Shown piece by piece: positions 43,449 to 53,064 of a DNA stretch of 64,000 nt (position 1 is the first letter of the stretch; every line of letters starts with the position of its first letter). Both the position numbers and the translations under genes were made by a program. Origin of the DNA: Flavobacterium sp. MedPE-SWcel. GTDB taxonomy: Bacteria; Bacteroidota; Bacteroidia; Flavobacteriales; Flavobacteriaceae. Under the pieces are notes generated by a model. It ran no database searches and had not been told where the DNA came from. It saw only the letters and a list, made by a program, of their open reading frames with translations. Where the stretch lies: positions 62,001 through 126,000 of the forward strand of contig MPCW01000008.1 of NCBI GenBank assembly GCA_001874325.1, given 5' to 3'.

Positions 43449-44638
43449 AAAATGATAAGATTGATATCTCGATATGATAATGAGAACCAATCTGCTATAG
43501 ATTTATTAGTAAGTAGCCCGTGGTATAAATAAATACCATTTTTAAAACCTTTATTGCAACGAATAGAACTTTCTAAACCGCCGTTCTCGGCCATTTGTAA
43601 TAAGAAAGGGCTTATTATGTTACTAATAGATATAGAAGCTGTTTTAGAGTAACGAGAAGGGATATTAGGTACACAGTAGTGTACTACATTGTTTTTGACA
43701 AAAGTAGGTTTTTCGTGAGTTGTAATTTCCGAGGTTTCAAAACAACCGCCAGTATCAATACACACATCCATAATAACCGCACCTTTTTTCATGTGCTCTA
43801 CCATTGTTTCGCTTACAATAATGGGCGTACGGTTTTTACCACGCATTGCCCCAATAGCAACATCACAACGCATAAGTGCTTTTAATAATGCCTTTTCTTG
43901 TAGTGTAGAGGTGAATATACGTTGGTTTAAGTTATTTTGAAGTCGACGTAGTTTAGTTATAGAGTTGTCAAACACTTTAACGCTAGCACCTAGACCTATA
44001 GCTGTTTTAGCAGCAAATTCGGCGACAGTACCAGCACCTATAATAACAACCTCAGTAGGTGGTACACCAGTTATATTACCCAGTAGTAATCCTTTACCTA
44101 TTCTTTCGTTTATCATTAACTCAGCAGCAATAAGTACTGATGCTGTTCCTGCAATTTCACTTAACGATTTTACAGTAGGGTAAGACCCGTCTTCATCTTT
44201 AATAAACTCAAAGGCAAGTGCTGTAATTTTTTTTGCAGCAAGAGCATCAAAATATTCTTTACGTTGTGTTTTTAGCTGTATAGCAGAAATAAGTAATGTT
44301 TTCTGCTTCATCATTTCTATTTCCTTATCAGTAGGGGGTTCTACTTTAAGTATAACAGGACAACTAAAAACTTTTTTTGTGTCTTGTGTTACCTCTGCAC
44401 CAGCATCGCTATACTCTTTATCAGTATAGCTAGAGCTTTCACCAGCACAAGATTCTATCATTACACGATGTCCATGAGCAGTTAGAGAGCTAACAGCATC
44501 AGGAGTAAGACATATTCTTCTTTCCTGATATGATGTCTCTTTTGGTACCCCAATAAAAAGCTCACTTTTTTTCTTGCCTACTTCAAGTTTTTCCTCCTGT
44601 GGAAGCAATTGTTGTTTTGTGAAGGGTGTTAATGACAT
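43445..44638 (-). CDS. ald: Alanine dehydrogenase
   Basis: NAD-dependent enzyme interconverting alanine and pyruvate plus ammonia. N-terminal signature IGVPKETSYQERRICLTPDAVSSLTAHGHRVMIE, substrate-binding parts LKVEPPTDKEIEMMKQKTLLISAIQLK and ALAFEFIKDEDGSYPTVKSLSEIAG, and the Rossmann motif VVIIGAGTVAEFAAKTAIGLGASVKVFD. Length 397 aa is near normal. Located 36 bp after tsaE, in the run porX-tsaE-ald. It also resembles the alpha subunit of transhydrogenase, but no beta subunit is present. Confidence 0.92.
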   Translation of the reverse strand: MSLTPFTKQQLLPQEEKLEVGKKKSELFIGVPKETSYQERRICLTPDAVSSLTAHGHRVMIESCAGESSSYTDKEYSDAGAEVTQDTKKVFSCPVILKVEPPTDKEIEMMKQKTLLISAIQLKTQRKEYFDALAAKKITALAFEFIKDEDGSYPTVKSLSEIAGTASVLIAAELMINERIGKGLLLGNITGVPPTEVVIIGAGTVAEFAAKTAIGLGASVKVFDNSITKLRRLQNNLNQRIFTSTLQEKALLKALMRCDVAIGAMRGKNRTPIIVSETMVEHMKKGAVIMDVCIDTGGCFETSEITTHEKPTFVKNNVVHYCVPNIPSRYSKTASISISNIISPFLLQMAENGGLESSIRCNKGFKNGIYLYHGLLTNKSIADWFSLSYRDINLIIF

Positions 44639-44674
44639 GTGTGTTATATGATAGTTGGGACTAATTTACAAAAA

Positions 44675-45082
44675 TTATTTCAACGTCACTTGTCGTCTCC
44701 CGTCAGGCAATAGCTTTATGGTGATGGAAGAGTGGTCTAAAGGTATAAGATTAGGTGTTTTTTCTGGCCATTCTATAAGGCACATGTTACCAGAATAGAA
44801 GTATTCATCTATTCCCATATCATAAGCCTCCTCTTCGTCATTAATACGATATAAATCAAAATGATATAATGCTTTAGCATCAGATGTTTCATATTCGTTA
44901 ACTAACGAGAAGGTAGGGCTAGACGTAATATCTGTTACTCCCATTTGGCGAGCAATAGCCTTAATAAGTGTAGTTTTACCCGCACCCATATCAGCATGAA
45001 AAACGACTATTTGTTTTAAACCGTTTTCAAGTAATTGCTCTGCCACTTTATCAATTTCTTCTAATGAGAAAATTACTTCCAT
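44675..45082 (-). CDS. tsaE: tRNA threonylcarbamoyladenosine biosynthesis ATPase TsaE
   Basis: A 135-aa ATPase needed with TsaB/TsaD for t6A modification of tRNAs that decode ANN codons. The Walker A motif is FHADMGAGKTTLIKAI; TSSPTFSLVNEY and YHFDLYRINDEEEAYDMGIDEYF are the family's switch and Walker B regions; LIEWPEK closes the domain. Length is normal. It starts 3 bp after the porX stop. Confidence 0.96.
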   Translation of the reverse strand: MEVIFSLEEIDKVAEQLLENGLKQIVVFHADMGAGKTTLIKAIARQMGVTDITSSPTFSLVNEYETSDAKALYHFDLYRINDEEEAYDMGIDEYFYSGNMCLIEWPEKTPNLIPLDHSSITIKLLPDGRRQVTLK

Positions 45083-45085
45083 ATA

Positions 45086-46636
45086 TTACTTAGGATTAAA
45101 TACTAAAAACGGAATAACCATTTCTTCTAACGATATACCACCATGTTGGTATGTGTTTTTGTAATAACCTGCATAATGATTAAAGTTATTTACGTAAGCT
45201 AAAAATAAATCGTTTTTAGCAAAAATGTACGAACTACTCATGTTTATAGTAGGTAACTGTACAAGTTTAGGATCTTTTATATGATATACATCTCTATCAT
45301 CAAAAGTAAGACTTCTCCCTGTTTTGTAACGTAAGTTTAAGCTAGTATTTCTGTCACCTATTACCTTGCTTGGGTTCTTTACATTAATAGTACCATGATC
45401 CGTAGTTAATATAAGTTTAAAGCCCATTAGCTGCGCTTGTTGTATCATTTCTAGTAATGGTGAGTTTTTAAACCAGCTTAATGTAAGCGAACGATAAGCT
45501 TTATCATTACTCGCTAACTCTTTTACTACTTCCATTTCTGTTTTAGCATGCGAAAGCATATCTACAAAGTTATATACTATTGTAGTAAGGTCATTATCTT
45601 TAAGACCTTTAAAGTTGTCAACTAACTTTTTACCGTCTTTAAAGTTTGTAATTTTATAGTACTCTTGCTTAATATTAAGCCCTAAACGTTTTAAATGAGC
45701 TGTAAGAAACTCGGCTTCATATAAGTTTTTACCACCATCTTCAACATCATTTTTCCAATACTCTGGATGTTTCTTCTCCATTTCTAGAGGAGTAAGCCCT
45801 GAGAAAATGGCATTACGTGCATACTGTGTAGCAGTAGGTAAAATAGAGTAGTAGGTAGACTCTTGTTCCAGCTTATAATGGTTGCTCACAACATTTTGGA
45901 ATGCTTTCCATTGGTCATAACGTAAGTTATCTATAACTACAAAAAGTATTGGTTGTTTCTTTTGTATTTCAGGAACAACTAATTCACGAAAAAGATTGTG
46001 CGATAATACAGGTTTATCCGCATTAGGGGTATACCAGCTTTCGTAATTTTTCTCTATAAACTTCCCAAACTGTAAATTAGCTTCGTGTTTTTGAGATTCA
46101 AGTATTTCAACCATACTTTGATCTTCGATGTTTTCAAGCTGCATTTCCCAAAACACAAGTCTTTTGTACATTTCTGTCCAATCTTCCCAAGAGTTGACCA
46201 TAGCCATATCCATAGCTATTTTTCTAAACTCTTTTTGATAATCAAGTGTTGTTTTTTCAGATACTAGTCTAGAGTTGTCAAGATTCTTTTTTAAACTTAG
46301 TAGTATCTGATTAGGGTTTACGGGTTTTATAAGATAATCAGCTATTTTAGAACCAATAGCTTCTTCCATTATATATTCCTCTTCACTCTTAGTAATCATT
46401 ATTACAGGAACAGATGATTTAAGCTCCTTTATTTCAGATAATGTTTCTAAGCCACTAAGCCCTGGCATATTTTCATCAAGAAATACAACATCAAAATTTT
46501 CATCTCTAAAAATATCGATTGCATCTTGCCCATTATTAGCAGTAGTAACATTATAGCTTTTCTTTTCTAAAAAAAATATGTGGGGTTTCAGCATGTCTAT
46601 TTCATCGTCAACCCAAAGTATCTTTATTTCATTCAT
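45086..46636 (-). CDS. porX: Response regulator PorX with PglZ domain
   Basis: Two-domain regulator of the type IX secretion system. The receiver domain (1-120) has the acidic pocket VDDE (Asp10, Asp11), phospho-acceptor Asp54 in FLDENMPG, and Lys in LIKPVNPNQI. A helical middle (about 130-210) leads into an alkaline-phosphatase/PglZ domain (about 215-510): FVVIDNLRYDQWKAFQ, SILPTATQYARNAIFSGLTP, LTTDHGTINV and YKNTYQHGGISLEEMVIPF hold its metal-site residues. In Porphyromonas PorX pairs with PorY; no kinase gene lies nearby here, which is usual. Confidence 0.96.
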   Translation of the reverse strand: MNEIKILWVDDEIDMLKPHIFFLEKKSYNVTTANNGQDAIDIFRDENFDVVFLDENMPGLSGLETLSEIKELKSSVPVIMITKSEEEYIMEEAIGSKIADYLIKPVNPNQILLSLKKNLDNSRLVSEKTTLDYQKEFRKIAMDMAMVNSWEDWTEMYKRLVFWEMQLENIEDQSMVEILESQKHEANLQFGKFIEKNYESWYTPNADKPVLSHNLFRELVVPEIQKKQPILFVVIDNLRYDQWKAFQNVVSNHYKLEQESTYYSILPTATQYARNAIFSGLTPLEMEKKHPEYWKNDVEDGGKNLYEAEFLTAHLKRLGLNIKQEYYKITNFKDGKKLVDNFKGLKDNDLTTIVYNFVDMLSHAKTEMEVVKELASNDKAYRSLTLSWFKNSPLLEMIQQAQLMGFKLILTTDHGTINVKNPSKVIGDRNTSLNLRYKTGRSLTFDDRDVYHIKDPKLVQLPTINMSSSYIFAKNDLFLAYVNNFNHYAGYYKNTYQHGGISLEEMVIPFLVFNPK

Positions 46637-46737
46637 GTATGAGTGAATTTTCGTTCGCGGAATTAATTATGCAAGTTAAATGTATTTAACGGTTTTTATC
46701 TTAATTATTGTATAAAAATACTAACTATACTTAATAG

Positions 46738-46761
46738 ACATCTAATTATTTCATTAGATGT
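46738..46761. repeat. Inverted repeat between porX and the HD-domain gene
   Basis: ACATCTAAT-TATTTC-ATTAGATGT, 9-bp perfect arms, in the divergent gap of about 255 bp between porX and the next gene. May be an operator or a transcript hairpin. Confidence 0.35.
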
Positions 46762-46865
46762 AGAGTTTATGTATTTATTATCCAATATTAAGAGATGAAG
46801 AGTGTTTCTTACAAGAGGTTCAGTGATAAAAACACCTCTTAATTTAAACAAAACACTATGTTTAC

Positions 46866-46873
46866 TATATTTG
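46866..46873 (+). promoter_or_regulatory. Candidate -7 element for the HD-domain gene
   Basis: TATATTTG, an exact match, 18 bp upstream of a GTG at 46892. It lies inside the upstream extension of the ORF-track frame, which suggests translation starts at that GTG. Confidence 0.45.
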
Positions 46874-46891
46874 TTAAAAATTATCCCTACT

Positions 46892-48136
46892 GTGAGCGAG
46901 ATTAACAAGCTTAAAATACTTAACGACCCTATATATGGGTTTATATCTATAACCAATCCGCTGGTTTACGATCTTATTCAACATCCTTATTTTCAACGAC
47001 TCAGACGTATTTCCCAAATGGGGATGTCTTACTTAGTGTATCCAGGAGCACACCATACACGTTTTCATCATGCATTAGGCTGTATGCATATCATGCAGAA
47101 AACAATACAGGTATTACGTTTTAAAGGGGTAGAAATATCTGATGAAGAAGAAAATGCACTCTCTATAGCTATATTATTACACGATATAGGGCATGGTCCT
47201 TTTTCGCATGCTATGGAGCATAGTATTGTAGAAAATGTAAATCATGAAGCTATTTCGCTTCGATTTATGGATAAGTTAAACGAGATGTTTGACGGGAAAC
47301 TGTCACTTGCTATAAAAATATTTAAAGGACAGTATCATCGTAAATTTATGCTACAGCTTATATCTAGTCAGGTAGATATGGATAGAATGGATTATTTAAA
47401 ACGTGATAGTTTTTATAGTGGTGTTGCCGAGGGAAATATCAATTCTGAACGATTGATACAAATGATGAATGTACAAGATGATATACTTGTAATTGAGGAA
47501 AAAGGAATTTACTCTGTCGAGAAGTTTCTTGTTGCTCGTAGGTTAATGTATTGGCAGGCATATTTGCATAAAACAAGTGTAGCAGCCGAATTGATTCTTA
47601 CTAAGATATTAAAAAGAGCAAAAGAGTTAACCCAGAAAGGTATAACGCTACCATGTAGTAGTTCACTTCAGTTTTTTCTTCAACAAAAAATTAATTTAGA
47701 AGACTTTAATGATGAAGTGTTGGAAACTTTTTCACGATTAGACGATTTTGATGTTATGAGTGCCATAAAAGAGTGGCAATATAACGATGACTTCATACTA
47801 GGTGAATTAAGTCGAATGATTATTAATAGAGATCTTTTAAAGATAAGATTACAGTCAGAAAAAGTAGATAAGTCGGTAGTTAAAAATATGAAATCATTAT
47901 TAGTAGAAACTTATAATGTTACAGAGAAAGAGGCCGATTATTTCGTGTTTAAAGGAAAAATTAAAAATCAGGCCTATAATAAAACGGGCGAACCAATACA
48001 TATATTGAAGAAAGATAGAACGGTAAAAGAGGTTGCAGAAGCTTCTGATCAGTTAAATTTAAAGGCATTATCTAAGCCAGTAACTAAGTATTATGTATGT
48101 TTTCCAAAAGTACTTTTGGAAAAAGCAGCGTTTTAA
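46892..48136 (+). CDS. HD-domain phosphohydrolase
   Basis: Metal-dependent phosphohydrolase of the dGTPase/SAMHD1-like HD group. The ligands are in RRISQMGMSYLVYPGAHHTRFHHALGCMH (His), LLHDIGHGPFSHAMEH (His-Asp) and QVDMDRMDYLKRDSFYSGV (Asp). With GTG at 46892 the protein is 414 aa and begins VSEINKLKILNDPIYGFISI, the usual N terminus; the 30-residue ORF-track extension crosses a promoter. A role in dNTP or nucleotide turnover is likely but the substrate is unknown. lpxD follows 23 bp later. Confidence 0.9.
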   Translation: MSEINKLKILNDPIYGFISITNPLVYDLIQHPYFQRLRRISQMGMSYLVYPGAHHTRFHHALGCMHIMQKTIQVLRFKGVEISDEEENALSIAILLHDIGHGPFSHAMEHSIVENVNHEAISLRFMDKLNEMFDGKLSLAIKIFKGQYHRKFMLQLISSQVDMDRMDYLKRDSFYSGVAEGNINSERLIQMMNVQDDILVIEEKGIYSVEKFLVARRLMYWQAYLHKTSVAAELILTKILKRAKELTQKGITLPCSSSLQFFLQQKINLEDFNDEVLETFSRLDDFDVMSAIKEWQYNDDFILGELSRMIINRDLLKIRLQSEKVDKSVVKNMKSLLVETYNVTEKEADYFVFKGKIKNQAYNKTGEPIHILKKDRTVKEVAEASDQLNLKALSKPVTKYYVCFPKVLLEKAAF

Positions 48137-48159
48137 TATAATTTTATATTTTTGTCGGG

Positions 48160-49176
48160 ATGAAATTTACAGCAGAACAAATAGCAGGTATATTAGAAGG
48201 AGAGGTAGTAGGTAACCCAAATGCCGAAGTAGATAAACTATCAAAGATAGAAGAAGGAACCGAAGGTTCGCTTACTTTTCTAGCTAATCCAAAGTATCAA
48301 CAATATATATATTCAACAGAAGCTACAATAGCTATTGTTAATAAAACTTTTGAACCAGAAGAGTCTATAAATACGACTTTAATAAAGGTAGATGACGCTT
48401 ATAAATCGTTTTCAAAACTACTTGAGTATTATAATCAAGTAAAATTAATGAAATCAGGTATAGAGCAACCATCGTTTTTACCAGAAGAAACAGTATATGG
48501 CGAAAACCTTTATTTAGGTAGCTTTTGCTATATAGGTAAAAATGTAAAAATAGGTGATAATGTAAAAATATATCCTAACAGTTTTGTGGGAGATAATGTT
48601 ACTATTGGCGATAATAGTATTTTATTTGCAGGAGTACGTGTATACTCTGAAACTGAAATAGGTAAAGGTTGTACAATACACTCAGGTTCTATAATCGGAT
48701 CTGATGGTTTTGGTTTTGCTCCAAACGAAAAAGGGGAATATAACAAAGTACCACAAATAGGTAATGTTATATTAGAAGATAATGTAGATGTAGGAGCTTG
48801 TACTACTATTGATAGAGCTACACTAGGTTCTACAGTAATTAAAAAAGGAGTAAAGCTAGATAATCAAATACAAATAGCACATAACGTAGTTATAGGTGAA
48901 AATACTGTAATTGCATCACAAACAGGTATTGCTGGTTCTACAAAAATTGGGAAAAGCTGTATTATAGGTGGGCAAGTAGGTATTGTAGGACATATAACAA
49001 TTGGCGATAATGTTCGTATACAAGCACAATCAGGTGTAGGTAAAAATATTCCTGACGGAACAGCTATTCAAGGTACACCAGCATTAGGATATTCTGATTT
49101 CAATAAATCATATGTTCATTTTAGGAATTTACCTAAAATAGTTGCTGATGTAAACGAGCTAAAGAAAAAAATCTAA
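48160..49176 (+). CDS. lpxD: UDP-3-O-(3-hydroxyacyl)glucosamine N-acyltransferase (LpxD)
   Basis: Third enzyme of lipid A synthesis. N-terminal LpxD domain (MKFTAEQIAGILEGEVVGNPNAEVDKLSKIEEG...LTFLANPKY) then a left-handed beta helix of hexapeptide repeats (about 110-300; IGDNVKIYPNSFVGDNVTIGDNSILF). Catalytic His lies in IQIAHNVVIGENT. Length 338 aa is normal. First of the lpx run; an exact TATTTTTG lies only 6 bp before the ATG. Confidence 0.96.
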   Translation: MKFTAEQIAGILEGEVVGNPNAEVDKLSKIEEGTEGSLTFLANPKYQQYIYSTEATIAIVNKTFEPEESINTTLIKVDDAYKSFSKLLEYYNQVKLMKSGIEQPSFLPEETVYGENLYLGSFCYIGKNVKIGDNVKIYPNSFVGDNVTIGDNSILFAGVRVYSETEIGKGCTIHSGSIIGSDGFGFAPNEKGEYNKVPQIGNVILEDNVDVGACTTIDRATLGSTVIKKGVKLDNQIQIAHNVVIGENTVIASQTGIAGSTKIGKSCIIGGQVGIVGHITIGDNVRIQAQSGVGKNIPDGTAIQGTPALGYSDFNKSYVHFRNLPKIVADVNELKKKI

Positions 49177-49200
49177 ACAACAAAATTAAAATATTAGATA

Positions 49201-50589
49201 ATGGTTAAACAAACCACAATCAAAAGCGAAATTTCTTTAAAAGGAGTAGGGCTTCATACAGGTAAAGAGGTTACTATGACTTTTAAACCAGCTCCTGCTA
49301 ATAATGGATATACCTTTGTGAGAGTTGACTTAGAAGGGCAGCCTATTATAGAGGCAGATGCTACTTATGTTGTTAACACACAACGTGGTACTAACTTAGA
49401 GAAAAAAGGAGTTAAAATACAAACTTCAGAGCATGTACTTGCAGCATTTGTAGGCTGTGATGTAGACAATGTTATTATTGAATTAGACGCTTCTGAGCCT
49501 CCAATTATGGATGGGTCTTCTAAATATTTTGTTGAGGCAATAGAAAAAGTAGGAGTAGAAGAGCAAGATGCCGAAAGACAAGTATATGTTGTAAAAGAGG
49601 TAATATCTTATACTGATGAGGTTACAGGTAGCGAGATCATCGTTATGCCTGCAGATAATTATCAAGTAACAACAATGGTAGATTTTGGTACTAAAGTATT
49701 AGGTACACAAAACGCTACATTAAAGAAAATTAGTGATTTTAAAACTGAAATTTCTGACTCAAGAACTTTTAGTTTTTTACATGAACTTGAGGCGCTTTTA
49801 AATAACGGACTTATTAAAGGTGGAGATTTAAACAACGCTATTGTATATGTAGATAAAGAAATATCTACAGAAACAATGGAAAATCTAAAAGTAGCCTTTG
49901 GTAAAGATAATATTACTGTTAAAGCAAACGGAATATTAGATAACCTTACATTACATCATCCTAACGAGGCTGCTCGTCACAAATTACTAGATGTAATAGG
50001 TGATTTAGCACTTGTAGGAATGAGAATACAAGGTAAGATTATAGCAAATAAACCAGGACACTTTGTAAACACACAGTTTGCAAAGAAACTGTCTAAAATA
50101 ATAAAAATAGAGCAACGCAACCAAGTACCTGTGTATGACTTACACAAGGAACCATTAATGGATGTGAATAAGATAATGAGCATGTTACCACACAGGTCGC
50201 CATTTCTTTTAGTAGATAAGATACTAGAAATGTCAGAAAATCATGTGGTAGGTCTTAAAAATGTTACAATGAACGAAGATTTCTTCGTTGGACATTTTCC
50301 AGGTGCACCTGTTATGCCAGGAGTGCTTATTGTAGAGGCTATGGCACAAACAGGAGGTATATTAATACTTAGCTCTGTTCCAGACCCTGAAAATTATCTT
50401 ACTTACTTTATGAAAATAGATAAAGTAAAATTCAAAAAGAAAGTAGTTCCAGGAGATACACTTGTATTTAAGTGTGATCTTATTTCTCCTATACGAAGAG
50501 GAATTTGCCATATGCAAGCTAATGCTTATGCAAATGGAAAACTTGTTGCCGAGGCGGAACTAATGGCACAAATTGTCAAAAACAGTTAA
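49201..50589 (+). CDS. lpxC/fabZ: Bifunctional LpxC deacetylase / FabZ dehydratase
   Basis: Fusion protein known from Bacteroidota. The LpxC domain (1-305) deacetylates UDP-3-O-acyl-N-acetylglucosamine; zinc ligands are in [10 protein letters not shown] and [23 protein letters not shown]. The FabZ domain (about 315-462) has the hotdog-fold signature [16 protein letters not shown] and the catalytic [27 protein letters not shown]-type segment (here [10 protein letters not shown]). 462 aa, complete. Followed by lpxA after 10 bp. Confidence 0.97.
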   Translation: MVKQTTIKSEISLKGVGLHTGKEVTMTFKPAPANNGYTFVRVDLEGQPIIEADATYVVNTQRGTNLEKKGVKIQTSEHVLAAFVGCDVDNVIIELDASEPPIMDGSSKYFVEAIEKVGVEEQDAERQVYVVKEVISYTDEVTGSEIIVMPADNYQVTTMVDFGTKVLGTQNATLKKISDFKTEISDSRTFSFLHELEALLNNGLIKGGDLNNAIVYVDKEISTETMENLKVAFGKDNITVKANGILDNLTLHHPNEAARHKLLDVIGDLALVGMRIQGKIIANKPGHFVNTQFAKKLSKIIKIEQRNQVPVYDLHKEPLMDVNKIMSMLPHRSPFLLVDKILEMSENHVVGLKNVTMNEDFFVGHFPGAPVMPGVLIVEAMAQTGGILILSSVPDPENYLTYFMKIDKVKFKKKVVPGDTLVFKCDLISPIRRGICHMQANAYANGKLVAEAELMAQIVKNS

Positions 50590-50599
50590 ACAAAATTGT

Positions 50600-51385
50600 A
50601 TGAATCAACCACTAGCATATGTGCATCCAGGGGCAAAAATCGCTAAAAATGTAGTGATAGAGCCTTTTACAACAATACATAATAATGTAGAGATTGGAGA
50701 AGGTACTTGGATAGGCTCAAACGTAACTATAATGGAAGGTGCCAGAATTGGCAAAAATTGTAATATATTCCCTGGAGCTGTAATTTCAGCGGTACCACAA
50801 GACCTTAAATTTGGAGGAGAAGATTCTCTTGCAGTGATAGGTGATAACTGTACTATTAGAGAATGTGTTACAATAAATAGAGGTACAGTAGCATCTGGTG
50901 TTACTAAATTAGGTGATAACTGTTTAGTAATGGCAACAGCTCACATAGCACATGATTGCCATATTGGTAATAATGCTATTATTGTAAACGGTGTTGCTCT
51001 TGCAGGGCATGTTACCGTTGGTAATTTTGCTATTATTGGAGGACTTGCTGCCATACATCAATTTATAAGTATTGGAGATCATGCTATGATATCCGGTGGA
51101 TCTCTTGTAAGAAAAGATGTCCCTCCATTTACTAAAGCGGCAAAAGAACCTCTTTCTTATGTAGGTATTAACTCTATAGGGTTAAGACGTAGAGGTTTTT
51201 CTCCTGATAAAATAAGAGAGGTACAAGATATTTATAGAATTTTATACCAAAAGAATTATAATACAACGCAAGCATTAAGTATTATTGAAGCTGAGATGGA
51301 AGCAACTCCAGAGCGTGATGAGATAATATTATTTATCCGAAATTCATCGCGTGGTGTAATGAAAGGTTATACAGGAATCTATTAA
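50600..51385 (+). CDS. lpxA: UDP-N-acetylglucosamine acyltransferase (LpxA)
   Basis: First enzyme of lipid A synthesis; transfers 3-hydroxyacyl to UDP-GlcNAc. Preferred ATG (MNQPLAYVHPGAKIAKN) is 10 bp after the lpxC/fabZ stop; the ORF-track start overlaps that gene. Hexapeptide repeats form a beta helix; catalytic His lies in MATAHIAHDCHIGNN, and the C-terminal helical part begins at FSPDKIREVQDIYRILY. 261 aa, normal. Confidence 0.96.
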   Translation: MNQPLAYVHPGAKIAKNVVIEPFTTIHNNVEIGEGTWIGSNVTIMEGARIGKNCNIFPGAVISAVPQDLKFGGEDSLAVIGDNCTIRECVTINRGTVASGVTKLGDNCLVMATAHIAHDCHIGNNAIIVNGVALAGHVTVGNFAIIGGLAAIHQFISIGDHAMISGGSLVRKDVPPFTKAAKEPLSYVGINSIGLRRRGFSPDKIREVQDIYRILYQKNYNTTQALSIIEAEMEATPERDEIILFIRNSSRGVMKGYTGIY

Positions 51386-51410
51386 AAAATAGTTACCTTG
51401 GCTTTTACAA

Positions 51411-51427
51411 GTTTGACATTGTCAAAC
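51411..51427. repeat. Perfect palindrome between lpxA and efp
   Basis: GTTTGACA-T-TGTCAAAC, 8-bp arms with one central base, 57 bp upstream of the efp ATG. No T-run follows. Could be an operator or short hairpin. Confidence 0.4.
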
Positions 51428-51484
51428 AAGAGTGTATTACACAGTTTTATGATACAATAGAAATAATTAATTTAAAAAGAAATA

Positions 51485-52051
51485 ATGGCAAGTACATCAG
51501 ATATTAGAAATGGATTATGTATTAGATATAATCATGATATTTATAAAATTATAGAGTTTCTTCACGTTAAACCAGGAAAAGGTCCTGCTTTTGTAAGAAC
51601 AAAGCTTAAGAGTCTTACTACAGGTAAAGTATTAGATAATACTTTCTCTGCTGGACACAAGATTGAAGACGTAAGAGTTGAAACTCATAAATATCAGTTT
51701 TTATATCCTGAAGGAGATGATTTTCATTTCATGCATACTGAAAACTATGAACAAATTTCTTTAATGCGTAATATTCTTGATGCACCAGATTTATTAAAAG
51801 AAGGTGAAGTAGTTATGGTTATCGTTAACACTGAAGATGACTCACCACTTTCTGTTGATATGCCAGTTTCTGTTGTACTAGAAGTTACTTATACTGAGCC
51901 AGGTGTTAAAGGTAATACTGCTACAAATGCTGTAAAACCTGCAAAAGTAGAAACAGGAGCATCTGTAAACGTTCCTTTATTTATTAATGAAGGTGATAAA
52001 ATTAAAATAGATACTGCATCAGGTTCTTACGTAGAGCGTGTAAAAGAGTAA
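51485..52051 (+). CDS. efp: Translation elongation factor P
   Basis: EF-P relieves ribosome stalling at proline stretches. Complete at 188 aa; the KOW-like N-terminal domain holds the tip loop VKPGKGPAFVRTK whose Lys is the usual modified position; two OB domains follow (DVRVETHKYQFLYPEGDDFHFMHTENYEQISL and the C-terminal TASGSYVERVKE). ATG start with a plain A-rich upstream region. Enclosed by two lpx genes. Confidence 0.97.
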   Translation: MASTSDIRNGLCIRYNHDIYKIIEFLHVKPGKGPAFVRTKLKSLTTGKVLDNTFSAGHKIEDVRVETHKYQFLYPEGDDFHFMHTENYEQISLMRNILDAPDLLKEGEVVMVIVNTEDDSPLSVDMPVSVVLEVTYTEPGVKGNTATNAVKPAKVETGASVNVPLFINEGDKIKIDTASGSYVERVKE

Positions 52052-52061
52052 TAATAATATT

Positions 52062-52100
52062 TAAGTATTTGGTAGCTTTAATTGAGTTACCAAATACTTA
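52062..52100 (+). terminator. Hairpin after efp
   Basis: TAAGTATTTGGTA and its complement TACCAAATACTTA (13-bp arms, extendable by weak pairs) around 13 bases. No T-tract, so it may be a weak or partial terminator before the second lpxD-like gene. Confidence 0.5.
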
Positions 52101-52125
52101 TCCTGTAAATTAAGTTAAGACAAGC

Positions 52126-53058
52126 ATGAAATTTCCAAACGTTCATACATTAAAAAATATTGCTGAAATTATTGGTAGTAAATATGTTGGTGATGATAAC
52201 TTTCCAGTTCATGGTATGAACGAAATTCATGTTGTCGAACCAGGTGATATTGTTTTTGTAGATCACCCAAAATATTATGATAAAGCATTACAATCTGCAG
52301 CAACCATAGTACTTATAAATAAGGAAGTTGATTGCCCTGAGGGTAAAGCATTATTAATATCAGATGATCCTTTTAGAGATTTTAATTTTCTAACACGTCA
52401 TTTTAAACCATTTCAACCATCTAATGTATCAATAGCCCCTTCTGCAAAAATAGGAGAGGGTACAATAATACAACCTAATACATTTGTAGGTAATAATGTT
52501 ACAATTGGTAAAAACTGTCGCATTTATTCTAATGTTTGTATTTACGATAATGCAGTTATTGGTGATAATGTAATAATACATGCAGGTACTGTACTAGGTG
52601 CAGATGCTTTTTATTATAAGAAAAGACCAGAAGGCTTTGACCAGTTACTTTCAGGTGGTAGAGTAGTAGTGAAAGACAATGTTGGTATAGGTGCACTTTG
52701 TACTATAGATAACGGTGTTACAGGAGATACTACTATTGGAGAAGGTACTAAAATAGATAATCAGGTACATATAGGTCATGATACTATCATTGGTAAAAAG
52801 TGTCTTATTGCTGCACAAACTGGTATAGCTGGTTGTGTAGTTATTAAAGATGAAGTAACTATTTGGGGACAAGCTGGTATAGCAAGTGGTATTACTATTG
52901 AGAGTAAAGCAGTTTTATTAGCACAATCAGGTTTAGGAAAATCTATTGAAAGTGGAAAGGTTTATTTTGGTTCTCCAGCCGAAGAATCAAGAGAAAAAAT
53001 GAAAGAGCTATTTAATGTAAAACGTATTCCTGAAATATTAGAGAAATTAAAAGGATAA
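52126..53058 (+). CDS. LpxD-like N-acyltransferase, second copy
   Basis: A 310-aa hexapeptide-repeat acyltransferase with an LpxD-type N terminus (MKFPNVHTLKNIAEIIGSKYVGDDNFPVHGMNEIHVVEPGDIVFVDHPKY) and beta helix (IQPNTFVGNNVTIGKNCRIYSN). The catalytic His region is KIDNQVHIGHDTIIGKKCL. It differs from lpxD at 48160 in the repeat region (DAFYYKKRPEGFDQLLSGGRV), so it is a paralogue, perhaps with other acyl specificity. NTF2-like gene follows 6 bp later. Confidence 0.88.
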   Translation: MKFPNVHTLKNIAEIIGSKYVGDDNFPVHGMNEIHVVEPGDIVFVDHPKYYDKALQSAATIVLINKEVDCPEGKALLISDDPFRDFNFLTRHFKPFQPSNVSIAPSAKIGEGTIIQPNTFVGNNVTIGKNCRIYSNVCIYDNAVIGDNVIIHAGTVLGADAFYYKKRPEGFDQLLSGGRVVVKDNVGIGALCTIDNGVTGDTTIGEGTKIDNQVHIGHDTIIGKKCLIAAQTGIAGCVVIKDEVTIWGQAGIASGITIESKAVLLAQSGLGKSIESGKVYFGSPAEESREKMKELFNVKRIPEILEKLKG

Positions 53059-53064
53059 TACATT

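Noticed and set aside
46705-46956. Minus-strand 83-aa ORF between porX and the HD gene
   Set aside because: It overlaps the 5' part of the HD-domain gene and the intergenic hairpin, and the product resembles no family; likely a shadow.
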